A DNA stretch of 64,000 nucleotides from Neodiprion pinetum (lineage: Eukaryota; Arthropoda; Insecta; Hymenoptera; Diprionidae): contig NC_060237.1 in assembly GCF_021155775.2 (NCBI RefSeq), positions 20,358,970 through 20,422,969 of the forward strand, read 5' to 3'. Positions 49,240-60,146 of this stretch are shown one piece after another. The notes under the pieces are model-generated. The model made no database searches. It worked only from the letters and a program-made list of their open reading frames with translations, and was not told the origin of the DNA. How positions within the stretch are numbered: the stretch's first letter is position 1; each line of letters starts with the position of its first letter. Both the position numbers and the translations under genes were made by a program.

Positions 49240-49862
49240 ATTTCGATAATCGACGATAAAACGCGTGGTTAAAAATAAAACCGTCTAGCGGATTTCACCT
49301 CGTCGATGTCAGTTTTTGTTTTCTTTTTTTTTTTTTTTCTTTTATCTCGAGTGTAATACGTGCATATGTATGCGTATGTGTGTATGTATATACGTATGTA
49401 TGTACACAGGTGTATATACCTATATCGATAAATCACACCTGTATTCACCACTGATTCGTAAACATCGCACAAAACGAGATCGTTGATGTCGTTCGTCGTC
49501 GCACTTTCTCCTTCTCCTTATTTTCTTCTTTCGTTTTTTTTTTTTTCTTCTTCTTCTTCTTCTTCTTCTCCTTTACGAAAACCAGCACAGAATTTCGTTG
49601 ACGATAGAAGTGTAACGATAGCGGTAGTGTTGGTGGTTCTGCTGGTTGTTGTTGTTGTTGTTGTGGTGGTGGTGGTGGTGGTGATGACGATAAAGATGAC
49701 GTTGATGATGGTGAGAAAAAAAGAAAACGAAAATAAAGGTAAGAAAAAAAAATGAATAACCTCAGACGTGAAACACATACACGATTCACGCGCGCACACA
49801 CCGTGGTCAGAATACACCGATGACCGATCGCCGTCACACTCCTCGTCGTCGACGACGAAGCA

Positions 49863-49941
49863 GCGGCGGCAGCGGCGGGGTGACGGCGGGGTGGGATTGG
49901 GCCAGGGGGGTGGGAGGACGGGCGGGGGAGGGGGCAAGGGG
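49863..49941 (+). promoter_or_regulatory. G-run cluster, potential G-quadruplex
   Basis: Many runs of three to six G (GGGG, GGGATTGGG, GGGGGGTGGG, GGGCGGGGGAGGGGGC) within 80 bases. They lie upstream of gish, on the strand opposite to the gish sense strand. The pattern easily satisfies four G3+ runs with short loops. Confidence 0.6.
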
Positions 49942-51289
49942 ATAACTATCCGTCGGGTGTCGTTAACGAATTTAAAAACTCAGCAGAGGCACGGCCACGG
50001 GGAAAGTTAATGGCCGCTCGTGTGACACAGGTAGGTTGGTTTCTAACCGTCTACCTACTCCCGGCCCCGACTGCTGCCGACCATAACGCTGGCACACTAT
50101 TTCTCACTTGTTTGACTTGCCTCGCTTGTCACTGACCGTTTCAATCCCCATGCTGTAAGCACGGTCGTATATTCGCTAACGCTATCCTATCGCTCGCACT
50201 GCACCGCGTCGAACTCGACGAATCCTCCCCGGCACACTGCACTTTATTAGTCACATCCACGACGAACATAACGCATGGGCATGTCCTCCTCACCGCACAG
50301 AGGACAATGCGCCAACACCTCCATTACAAAACGTTACTCACTGGCTCCTCTCGGGCACCTCTCGCTCGCGGGGAGATCTCTCCGAAATATCCGACTACGT
50401 TTCTTTTTCTTGCTTTTATTTTACTTTTTCTTTTTCTCGTTTCTTTTTTATATATATACTCTATCCATATATATGTATAAACTTTATTTATTTATTAATT
50501 TATTTATTGATTCGGATGGTTGGTTGTTTTTCTCCGAAACGTAAGGATATTCTCCGTCGTTTTCATCACCGCCAAACTTCGATACCAAAACCCTTTATGT
50601 TACATCTAACGGATACGTTTTTGGTAGTTTGCCCCCCCCTCTCTGCTATTCTTTTCAAACACCTCGCGTATATTTATGTACGTACGTATGTACCTACAAC
50701 GTTTTCTCCGCCGCTTTCGTCACACCGTACGTACATACATGCATACATACGTCGACGATAAACCCGCGTTACGTCACTTATCCTCACTCCCGGTTACTTT
50801 TAAAACACCCGACGAACTAGGCACGTATCAAATCTCTTGTTCTGTGTCAATTAAAAAATTAGCCTCGTAGGTAGGTGTACCATGATAATATTTTCGCCAA
50901 CGGGGTGCGGGTCCGATGGACTGGCCGATGGTTACGTTCGCGACAATTCCCAGCAGTTCGCAGGCCCGCTGTTCTCAGCGCAGCGGCTTCTCTCACGGAG
51001 TGCCGATTGGCGGAGGGGGCGAATGGCCTGAAGCCCCTGCTGCTATGCTAGTGTTGTCTGCGCGCGCATCGCGGTTCCGTTTCCGCCGAGTTTAATATCG
51101 CTCCCCGCCCCCTTTATGCCTTGTTTTTCCGGTGTATATTTGAGGAATAATGGCGATAACGAGGCGCCGGATACCCGCCCCAAATAAATACACGGTTATT
51201 ATATCCCTGTATCGAAATCCCTCGTTTTATTTTATACGTAATTTGTTTAATCGAATATTTTCATTTCAAAGAACTACGTAGTCCGCTCA

Positions 51290-51303
51290 GTATCCATAGC
51301 AAC
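51290..51303 (+). promoter_or_regulatory. RFX X-box-like site before CEP120
   Basis: GTATCCATAGCAAC matches 11 of 14 positions of the palindromic X-box GTTGCCATGGCAAC; the right half-site AGCAAC fits RGYAAC exactly. It ends 101 bp before the CEP120 ATG. RFX factors control ciliary and centriolar genes in animals. Confidence 0.5.
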
Positions 51304-51404
51304 CGGAACGCAAAGCTCTGCTATGTTTTCGTTCCTGATCTACAACTTGTATTTGAAGATTTTTATTTACTTTTTTTTATCCATTTATATAGTGGTTTAA
51401 AGTT

Positions 51405-54400
51405 ATGGAAGAATTGACTGGTCCCAATGTACAGGTTGTACTTGGTATTAAAGAAGGTATCTATTTTTATTATACGTCAGCTGTTGATACATAACCTCAA
51501 TTCCGATACCTCGGCATGTACTGTTTACAACCAAACATCTTTTGAATGCGGGTCCACTTTTCACGATGTTAACATCACTGTTTGCTTCCGTTCGAAAAAC
51601 TTGATTAATCGTTTTCGTTTTCTCTCTCTGGCTGAAAACCATTTCGCTATAATTTAAACCTGTAGTTCGGTTAGTACTTTGATAGGTAGAATGAAATTTA
51701 ATTTATAAATCAAACGAAATACTTTGTGAACATGAAATTTAAAAATGCTACAAATAAACATCGTTGAAACAAAGAGATGTATGCTTTTCTTCCAGGTTTG
51801 ATTATTTTACTGAATTTTTATATACTTTACCGTTCACCTGACAGAAGTTTAAAAATAGCCAGAACTTTATTCTAGATTCAAGTTCATTGACAACTTTGTT
51901 TAGAACAACTGATAGAAAAAAATGTAGAAGTATTTTGTTAAAGTATGCCAAAAAAGATTCTCTCTGACTAGACCTCTAAATTTGAAAGTTAGATTTACTA
52001 AGATGTTTCACCGCAAAACATCATTTTCTGCTATTATAATGAATGATCAATTTTCAAATAAGTGCTGGAAAGAAAATCCAAACCACCAGGTGAATTTTGA
52101 AAATGTCTTTGGAGTAAACCCTGCGATTACCATATGTAATTATTTTACACAAATATACCTCCTTTTGAATGACACTATTGTCTAGATCTTTTCATAATTT
52201 CAATGAATTTATCGCAAGCAATCCATGGATCAATTATTTCAATTATAAGCCAGAAAACAGTCACCACTCTTATTTTCGGCAAATAATTCAAGGGAATGGA
52301 TTCAGCCAGCTTGAAAATCCAACAGTTATTGTTGCGACGCTGAACGGACACTCGTTGGAAACTGACCTTGTAGATCCTGACCTACATCCGCAATACGCGA
52401 CCGATTTAGTATGGGATGCGGACAAGAGCGGAGTGCGAAAGTATAAAGACAAATAAGTTGTGAAGTGTGAACTAACACTTGCATTAGCGATTCCCATATT
52501 TTGCCATTTACACTTTTAAGAAAAATAAATTTATTCACAGAATGAGAGTGGACCATGTTCCATTGAAACTAGAATGTTTTGCAGTCGACGACAGCGGATT
52601 ACGAGAAAAAATTGGATACATTTTACTCCCTCTGAGATCGGCGCAAATAATACCTCGGGACAAAAGCACAAAGGTTAAAGTTAGTTGGCACAAGCTTCTC
52701 GGAGTCAAATCAGAGCTGAGAGTATCTGTTCCGGAAATACTTCTTAGTCTAACCATAGAAGATAGGGAAATGGTCTCGGGCCAAAGTTACAGCAACATTC
52801 AGGTAATCCTGTGGAATGTAGAAGGTGATATAATTCATAATTTACAATTTTAAATTGTAACAATTACAACAAAGAAAACTTTATAACTGTCTACCATAGA
52901 ATCGATAGTTACTAACGAGACTTACAAACTTTCTTGTATATCTTACTTCACAAAATTTCTTCTTAAACAGTGAACATTATCGCCTCCGCCATTGCATTAC
53001 TCTCTTATTGCAAATATACTTTGTTTTGATTGTAAAATTTTCCCAGCAAAAGGCAGAACTAGAAATGGAATCTACCCTGTCAACTGTAAGTGCAACACCT
53101 AGGCTACTACATGAAGAACGCTTGATACAACTGGGTCCAGATTCAACATCTCGAGATCTCTTTCTTTTGAGTATCACAGCTGGAAAAGCTGACCATTTAG
53201 AATACCTCGTTCAAAGGGGCGTTAACGATCTCAGAGAAAATTTCAGCTTCTGGTATCAAATATTGAACAATGATATACAACTAAAATCGTTCAAAAAACT
53301 GCCTGACAAATCTCATACTCTAAATGAAAAAATAGTAATTCGAATACGCAGTTGTCTCAATGTATTGAAGCACTATTTTCAAGAGAATCCCTACCTGCTT
53401 GTGAAACTTCAGTATGGCAACACTCTTGTTGGGCAATGCAAAGTGGACCTTCGTTCCCTAGTTCCAAGTGAAAATATCACAGATTATTCTAACAATTCCG
53501 GTGATACTAGTATGGCCTTAGACCAGAAGTGTTATCTAGCAATGGACAATGTCACAGAATCTATTCGTGAGTATTGAAAAGTATCTTCTGACAATTTCAT
53601 TACTCTTTTACTCAATCATTTAATAAATGTATGTACTATTGCGGATAGCGAAAGGAAAACCGCCGTCTGTAGAAATTCAATTACGACTTCAATATGTTGG
53701 ATACAAGAGCGTGAATTCAAAGAGTCATATCAAGTCTCAAGATCCGAGTTCAAATGTAGGTGCCGAAAATTATGATGTCGCATCTTACTTGGCTGGTAAT
53801 AGTTGGGTTCAACATGCTGATTTGGATATCAAGGATAGCCATCATTATCGTAATTCAGTGAGATTTCATTTGATTATATCGAATCCAACACTTCGGAGTG
53901 TTAATTGTGATTGAATATAATTCTGAATCTCAGAATCCACTTGAATGATTTCAGGTTGATAAAACAAAATCAGAAATTGAAGCACACAGAAATCCTGGAG
54001 GTGATTTTGGGAAATGCATTAGTCTTAATCAACCGGTTGGGCATTTCAAAAATCCAAACAAACATTCATCGAGTTGTGAAGTTATCAAAGAACAAGCAGC
54101 TGATGTGATCTTTTCTCACTCTGCGGATGCAATATTGCACTCAGCCTCTAATAAAGAATGTTCAAGAAGCATCAAAGCATACCACTGCTACTGCTTGAGC
54201 ATTTTATTAGAAAGTATAAAATTTTCACAAGAATTGGCGACAGAGAATATTAATTTTTGGTAATAAGAGATATGAATATAATGAAAAATATTTTTCAACC
54301 TCACACAGACGTTTCTAAATTGCTTAAATTTGTGACTGACATAGATGTGTCGTAAGAAAAAGACGGGTAAAATTTGTAGAGGTGCAAGGTGGAATTTACA

Positions 54401-56552
54401 TATTGAAAATTGTAATTTTTGAAATAATATTTACCATGTCTATAGTTTTCATCACCCAAAGACACAACTTGTGTCGATTTTGCAACGAAAAATTCCTGGA
54501 CTGTCAACAAAAAAATTGTCTCTGCAAGATATTCAATGCAAATTACACTTCGTATCATCCGCAGATGAGATAGGAAAGCTTTTAATATCGTTTCCACCTA
54601 GAGTCAGTATTTGCAATGCTGAAGATAACGTTGAAGTTTGCTTGGCTCAAGCTGTTCTTGACGTTACACAGTTATTCAACAAAAGTAAGGTGAGGAGTTT
54701 CCTTCTGGTTTTTTGCAACAATAATCACCATACGTTAATCTAAAGTATCTATAACGTTGAAAAATGTTCTCCAGCACGATTTCATTAATTGTTTAGCCAC
54801 AGTGTAAACTCGGAGTGCCACTACTTGGCTCAGACGAAAAAGAAATTGGAATTTTGGATGTAAAAATGAGTTTAGAAGATTGTGGCCCTTACCACCGAAC
54901 AAAAAGAGGAAAAACTGGTAATTTTTATATTATGCGTCGTAGAAAAACCTCTCCTACGACAAATTATCCTCACTTTTCTCACTTTCAATATCAACACTCC
55001 CAAGATTTGTTGTTTAAGCACATAAGCAGATTATAAATCAATGTTATATAGTCAATATATAAAATCTAATTAATTGAATTCCGATGTAACAGACGAAGAC
55101 CTGGGTCCTCCAATATTAGACGACAGTTTGGCATATAAAATTGTTGAAGAATTGGAAACTTGGAAGGAGAGACAGCAGGAAATATTTCGAGTTGAGGTAT
55201 AATTACCAGTACACACTGTTTGAGAGTTGTAGTTTTTCATCACGACAAAATTTTCATTTAAAAGTAACATTCAACATAAGATGTTTCGATAAATAAACTA
55301 ATTATTTCAGTTGAAACGAAAAGAAGAACGACATTTGAATTTGTTGAGTGACGAGTGGCAAAAACGCAGACAGGTGTTGGAAACTAAATTAGCTTGTAGT
55401 GTGGAACAATGCAAAATGTTAGCTAATAGTTTGAATAATGCTACCGAAGATTTACGAATTAGAAGACTTAAGAGTTTGGAAAAAGAGGCTAGGCTAATCA
55501 AAGCTAATGAAGATTTACAATGGAGATATGATCACAAGCTACAGGAGCTGCGGGAAGCTTCGCAGCGCTTACAGGATGATCTCAATCATAAGGTAGATTA
55601 AATCAATGACGATTTTTTCAAAGTTATAAACTCAGCTGAAAGAATTGGTAAAATTTTTTCAAGCATCCCATTTTGAAATTCCTCTTTTACATCGAATACT
55701 CGTTTGAAATCTTATTTTCATTTAGTTATCCATCTTAGAAGAACAAAAAAACGTGCTCGAAGCGAAAGTGGAACCATTACAATTAGAAAACGATAAATTG
55801 AAAAACATCGTCAGTCAGCTAACAGAGGAACTGGAAGTTTATCAGAAGGGATCACTGACGCAAGATCAAACAGCTTTGTTGCTACAAGAGCTTAAAGGAA
55901 TGGAAGAAAAATTGAATAACACTCAGAAGAGTAAATCCTTCTTTAAAGAGCAATGGGGCAAAGCTGTGAGAGAGATTCACAGAATGAAAATGGATCATCA
56001 GCAAGCGGTAGAAGTTCATATCAAAAATAGCAAGGAAGAGTTGAAAAATATTGAGTAAGATATCCAATGATATTTCGTGTAATTTTTCGTTCAATGACTT
56101 AATCAAGCTCTTCATCAACCATCTCAGTTCGAAAAAATATTAATTTTTAATTGACATGTGTTTTGATAATGTCCAATATTTTGGTATTTACATTATTTAC
56201 TTTACTTCACAGCTTGGAAGACGTTCTATGCACAGACTCGAAAGAATTATTGAATGACCAAATACTACTTGGTGAGATACAACAGGAAATCAATGTAATC
56301 AAACCTAAACCTGCCTTCATGCAGATGAATATGGATGACCAAGCGTTTATACGACCTTCAAACTTATATTCTAAGTCTAGCCATAGCATGGCTAGATCAG
56401 AAATGTCAGCCAGATCTGAAGAAATCGATGAAAAATTGAAAAATTTAATTGAAGAACGCGACTCTCTCTTGAAAACGGGTAGCTATTCAATAGACGATAC
56501 GGTTATTATGAAACTCAACAACGAAATTAGATCTCTTTTAATTACGAGCTGA
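51405..56552 (+). CDS. CEP120: Centrosomal protein of 120 kDa (CEP120), spliced, complete
   Basis: Centriolar protein needed for centriole elongation and ciliogenesis; in vertebrates it works with SPICE1 and CPAP. Exons: 51405-51456, 52293-52440, 52541-52802, 53047-53566, 53649-53857, 53955-54259, 54446-54689, 54797-54917, 55093-55196, 55311-55592, 55726-56054, 56213-56552. All phases close, giving 971 residues against 986 in human. C2-type segments lie at about 10-145 (TVIVATLNGHSLETD, QYATDLVWDAD, LKLECFAVDDSG), about 190-330 and about 460-620 (LLISFPPRVS, LEDCGPY). A coiled coil covers about 625-870 (IVEELETWKERQQEIFRVE, LLSDEWQKRRQVLE, FFKEQWGKAVREIHRMK). The end has the conserved EERDSLLKTG box. 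Weak points: exon 2 has a gtataa donor, and exon 8 could start at 54797 or 6 nt later (CCACAG). The kinase gene gish is divergent on its left. Confidence 0.93.
51457..52292 (+). other. CEP120 intron 1
   Basis: 836 bp of AT-rich intron; no repeat or extra exon seen. The remaining CEP120 introns are short (about 80-240 bp). Confidence 0.8.
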
Positions 56553-57293
56553 AATTATTTTTTCTAAACTAATTTAAAAAGACTGAATGACAATCAACAT
56601 TTGATACAAAAATGTACAAAACAATCCAAAATAAGAATAAGTTATGTGAAATAGACGTTGAAAATTAAAAGTGTTGCGATATTAGAAGAAAAAACACTTT
56701 TATCAATGTTGTACTTGATGTAATGAATGCGCGAATAGAGGCTAAACTATCACACAGAGTATGTAAACATTTTGATATTACAAATATAAGTTATTCATAT
56801 GTAAATACGAGATTCAATCTTGAATATAATTTAAAATCCCAATGCAGATGCTTTCTGGTTTAAGTAGCATGGACAAGTTGCATTGCTCCTTTGTTAAGGG
56901 ATTCGACAGTTCTATAATACCTACTTATCGTTGATACCCTGTGTCACAGTGAAAAGAGTTTAATACAAGTACATCTTTCATTGTTTTGTCTGATGTGCTT
57001 GACAATAGATAATAACTAACGCATAGGTAATGTGAAATGTAAAACTGAGCATATGACATGTATTCCCAAAGAAAGAGAAGCTAAGATGCTAGTTCATTTT
57101 ATACAGATTTTAAGCTAAATAAAACAGTACCAAATAATCACATCTACCTATTTATCATCCTTCATTATCATTGGTAGCTTATTTTACTGTATCAGTCTTC
57201 AACGCTGGAAATTCCATTGGAAATTGGATCAGTTACCTAATCCTAAATTTTCACGATGCTAGAATGTACTGAATACTCTCAATCTTGAAATTT
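56553..57293. other. Convergent intergenic region, CEP120 and GH31 3' ends
   Basis: 741 bp between the two stop codons, holding both 3' UTRs. For CEP120 there is a variant signal ATTAAA at 56664-56669 and a canonical AATAAA at 57118-57123. If the second is used, the two transcripts would approach or overlap. No open frame of note. Confidence 0.7.
57118..57123 (+). terminator. Candidate CEP120 polyadenylation signal
   Basis: AATAAA, 566 bp after the CEP120 stop. An earlier ATTAAA at 56664 is the alternative. Confidence 0.4.
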
Positions 57294-59658
57294 TTATATT
57301 TTGTAAAAGTAGGGTAAAACATCCAACGGAGCTGGATAGTTCTTCAACCACAATGGTCCAGTATAAATATCATCCGTGACAGCATCTTTCCAGGAACCTT
57401 TTGGAAGATATATGTCACGTTGTACCACATCTTCTTCAACCACTGGTGCAACAAGGATTTCCTCACCAAGTAAAAATTCTGAAATACAAAGTCACAGAAG
57501 TGCTCCAAACATGTCTGTTATTTAATATGCAAGTGAAGAATAGCAAAAATATAGTAGATGATAGGAAAATAAAAGTGCTGAGATAACTTTTTTAACTTTA
57601 TCTTACCATCTTTAATTCTGTGAGCTACCCTATTTGTTGGATCTACCCACCAAATTGGTGGATTCAGTGGTGCTCCGGTATCTACTGCTTTCTTCATGAG
57701 ACGTATAATAGTCGGTGTTATTTCTGCATGCAGATCCGTATATTTTTTACTTACTGTGACTGTCTACAATATATTCAGTTATAAAATGTCTGACAAAAAG
57801 TGTTCCTGTATAACAAAATAGCTTGAAGGGATACCTCATCATCAAAGTCCCACGGTGCGAAGGAGTATTGCAGCGACGGCATAAAAACATTGGTCTGTAA
57901 CCATCTGATAAACATTTCCTTTGAAGGATACTCTGTACCATTGAGGAAACCATTAAGATATCCATTACCTCCAATCATATCAGGAAGAACATGAACGTAT
58001 CCATTAATATTCATTTGTAAAAGAGTTGTGATTAATGTCGGAAGTCCATTGTTCCAAGTCCATGTTGTATCCTTGTCAATCATTCTTATGAAAATTGGCA
58101 AGTCTTGAGTCCTCCAACCAACACGTGCTTCAATCATGTCATTAAAATTTTGGGCAAGTGATCTGACGTAACTGCTGATAAAACTACCAGGTGATAATTC
58201 AGCATCGCCTGATATACCGGGTGTCTGAGGCAACCATGAAATCTCACCGGCGTCGAACTTGAAACTATCTACACCGCTGGTGAGTTGAAGATATTTTAGC
58301 CGCTGGACCCACCACTCCACAGCTGTGGGATTAGTGAAGTCAATTGCAGCTGCTTGCTGTCCCTGCCACCAAGCCATCCGCACTTCACCATAGACATTTT
58401 TCACAAAATATCCATTATTCAAAGCTTCAATATAAGCAGGTTCACACTCTTCGTTTATGAAAGGATGAATCCATAAAGTCAGTCTGAAACCTTTGGTCTT
58501 AAGACCATCTGTGAGAGATTTAATGTTGGGAAATTTTGTTGTATCAAAAATAGCAGAGCCATAACAAGTTTCCCAGTTATCGTCAATTTCTAACTGGCTA
58601 TTGTTGAATCCATACTGAAGAATCTCATCTGCAAATTCATTTACTATTTCTGCACTCACATTTGCTTTATATCGTGCCCAAGTTGACCATATTGGGTGCA
58701 TAATCATTCTCTCGTCGGGGTGACCAGTTGGTTTTCCTAAATGATCATGGATTGCATTTTCGTGAGCTGATCTCGGATCACCAAAAACACCAATTTCATA
58801 ATTCAATATTACGGATTCGCGATGTCTATAAGGTGCTTTGTTTTTTGCTACTAAACAGAGATTTTTATCCTTGTAATTATTTTGGTCAATGAATAGCGGA
58901 GCTGCATCTTCAACGAATATATAAATCCCTTTGCTCGACAACCAGTATCTTTCGGCCAATGCCATATTAACCGGGTGAGTCGGTAGATAAGGTTCTTCTT
59001 CGTAGCGCATATGTTGAACTGGCCAGTACTGGTAACGCAGTTGTGGACCTCCGAACCATTGTGTTCCATCGGTAAGTTCATAACAATCGATGATTGCTGT
59101 TTCACTATCGCTTACAGTGCGAGAAATTGTAATAATTTCACTATCAGAGCTCAATTTTATTTCTGTTTTCATGTCATCACCCTGTACTACGCATATAACT
59201 TCAGAACCACAATCACCAAAAACTAACAGTGCCCTTGAATATGCCGCTGAATGAGTACGAAGCACATTGTACACATTAGTTCCATCTGAAAAGTAAATGG
59301 TTTCATCAAAACTAAACTAACTTCATAAAACAAACTACAAATGAATCAAAGCTGCTGTGAACACTTAACAATTGGCATCAGAGTTTTAATTATTCTCGTC
59401 TTTAATAGACCTACCATATTTTCTGATATTCAATCCAATGTGATGATTGTCAATAATTACATCAACTCTCGCATTTTTGGTAGCTCTTGTCATTTGATTA
59501 TCTGGGACCCTCTGACAGCACAAAAGAGTGGAAACCAACACAAATATGAGTTCAGCTAAACAATTCGTTACAATGAAAATGTTATGAATTGCAAAGTACT
59601 AAAGTTACACTTATTTGACATGTCACGTACCTTGTAAAAGAAGCTTCATCTTTCTCAT
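57294..59658 (-). CDS. Family 31 glycoside hydrolase, MYORG/KIAA1161-like, complete
   Basis: Predicted secretory-pathway alpha-glycosidase; vertebrate MYORG is an ER alpha-galactosidase, and the substrate here is not known. Exons in order: 59658-59631, 59555-59415, 59285-57835, 57763-57607, 57478-57294; phases close, giving 653 residues. The N-terminus MRKMKLLLQAELIFVLVSTL then LCCQ looks like a signal peptide or anchor. The (beta/alpha)8 domain starts near residue 250 (HPIWSTWARYK). LEIDDNWE (about 289-296), LTLWIHPF (about 326) and AWWQGQQAAAIDF (about 361) are typical. The nucleophile is Asp about 401 in SFKFDAGE; the likely acid/base is Asp about 460 or 462 in RMIDKDTTW. LPDMIGGNGY and FMPSLQYSFAPW follow, then a beta-rich C-terminus (LLGEEILVAPVVEEDVVQRD). 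N-glycosylation sequons NVS, NNS and NGT agree with luminal location. All catalytic residues are present. Confidence 0.92.
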
Positions 59659-59699
59659 ATTCAAAATAACAGTGCATGTGCTCAGCCAGCCAGCAAAGC

Positions 59700-59706
59700 T
59701 TATATA
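59700..59706 (-). promoter_or_regulatory. TATA box of the GH31 gene
   Basis: TATATAA on the minus strand, 42-48 bp before the start codon at 59658. It is well placed for a transcription start about 15 bases before the ATG, which implies a very short 5' UTR. Confidence 0.5.
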
Positions 59707-60108
59707 GCTCCGAAGAGATAAGTTTTACTGTTTTTCACTCGGGATTCAGATATACTATCAAGAGTTTTTACTTATTTCTCACATTGTCAATACAATACGT
59801 AGAAATAAATCGGCACCCCTGAATGTTGTCATATCTCAAATGTCAGCCTAAATACGATAATTGGTTACAGCAAATGAATTCGTGCATGAGAGTTCAAGCT
59901 GGTTCAAAGCCATTGGCAGCAACAGTAATTTTGGAATACATTTGCACAGTAAAATCCTTTCAACTTTTGTGATATACAAATTGAAGAACTGGCTTACAAA
60001 CCAAAATGTGTCTGATTCTGCAAGCAAGAATTTCTAGCCAAAATGAAACTTAATTCTAAGATATAAATTTTGAATAATAATACAGATTTCGATAAGTCCA
60101 ATCACTAT

Positions 60109-60114
60109 TTTATT
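60109..60114 (-). terminator. NOL6 polyadenylation signal
   Basis: AATAAA on the minus strand, 33 bases after the NOL6 stop, so the 3' UTR would be very short. Confidence 0.6.
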
Positions 60115-60146
60115 ATACAAAATAACATGTTACAGATTTTCATAGC

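Larger units (their letters stand above)
49240..51404. promoter_or_regulatory. Divergent promoter region between gish and CEP120
   Basis: 2.2 kb between the two start codons, which point away from each other. From about 49840 to 51180 the sequence is clearly more GC- and CpG-rich than the rest of the window. It has CCAAT-type (CGATTGGCGG near 51004) and GC-box-like (GGAGGGGGCG) sites. The gish 5' UTR lies on the left, with TTC and GTT/GGT triplet runs (49545-49569 and 49644-49683). No long open frame here shows homology. Transcription starts cannot be set from sequence alone. Confidence 0.7.
59659..60146. other. Intergenic region between NOL6 and GH31
   Basis: 488 bp holding the NOL6 3' UTR and the GH31 promoter, both on the minus strand. 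Apart from the TATA box and the NOL6 polyadenylation signal, nothing is recognised. Confidence 0.7.

Noticed and set aside
49445..49937. 130- and 139-codon frames of poly-Pro, poly-Gln and poly-Thr type near gish
   Set aside because: Triplet microsatellites and G-rich sequence in the 5' region read in several frames; no homology.
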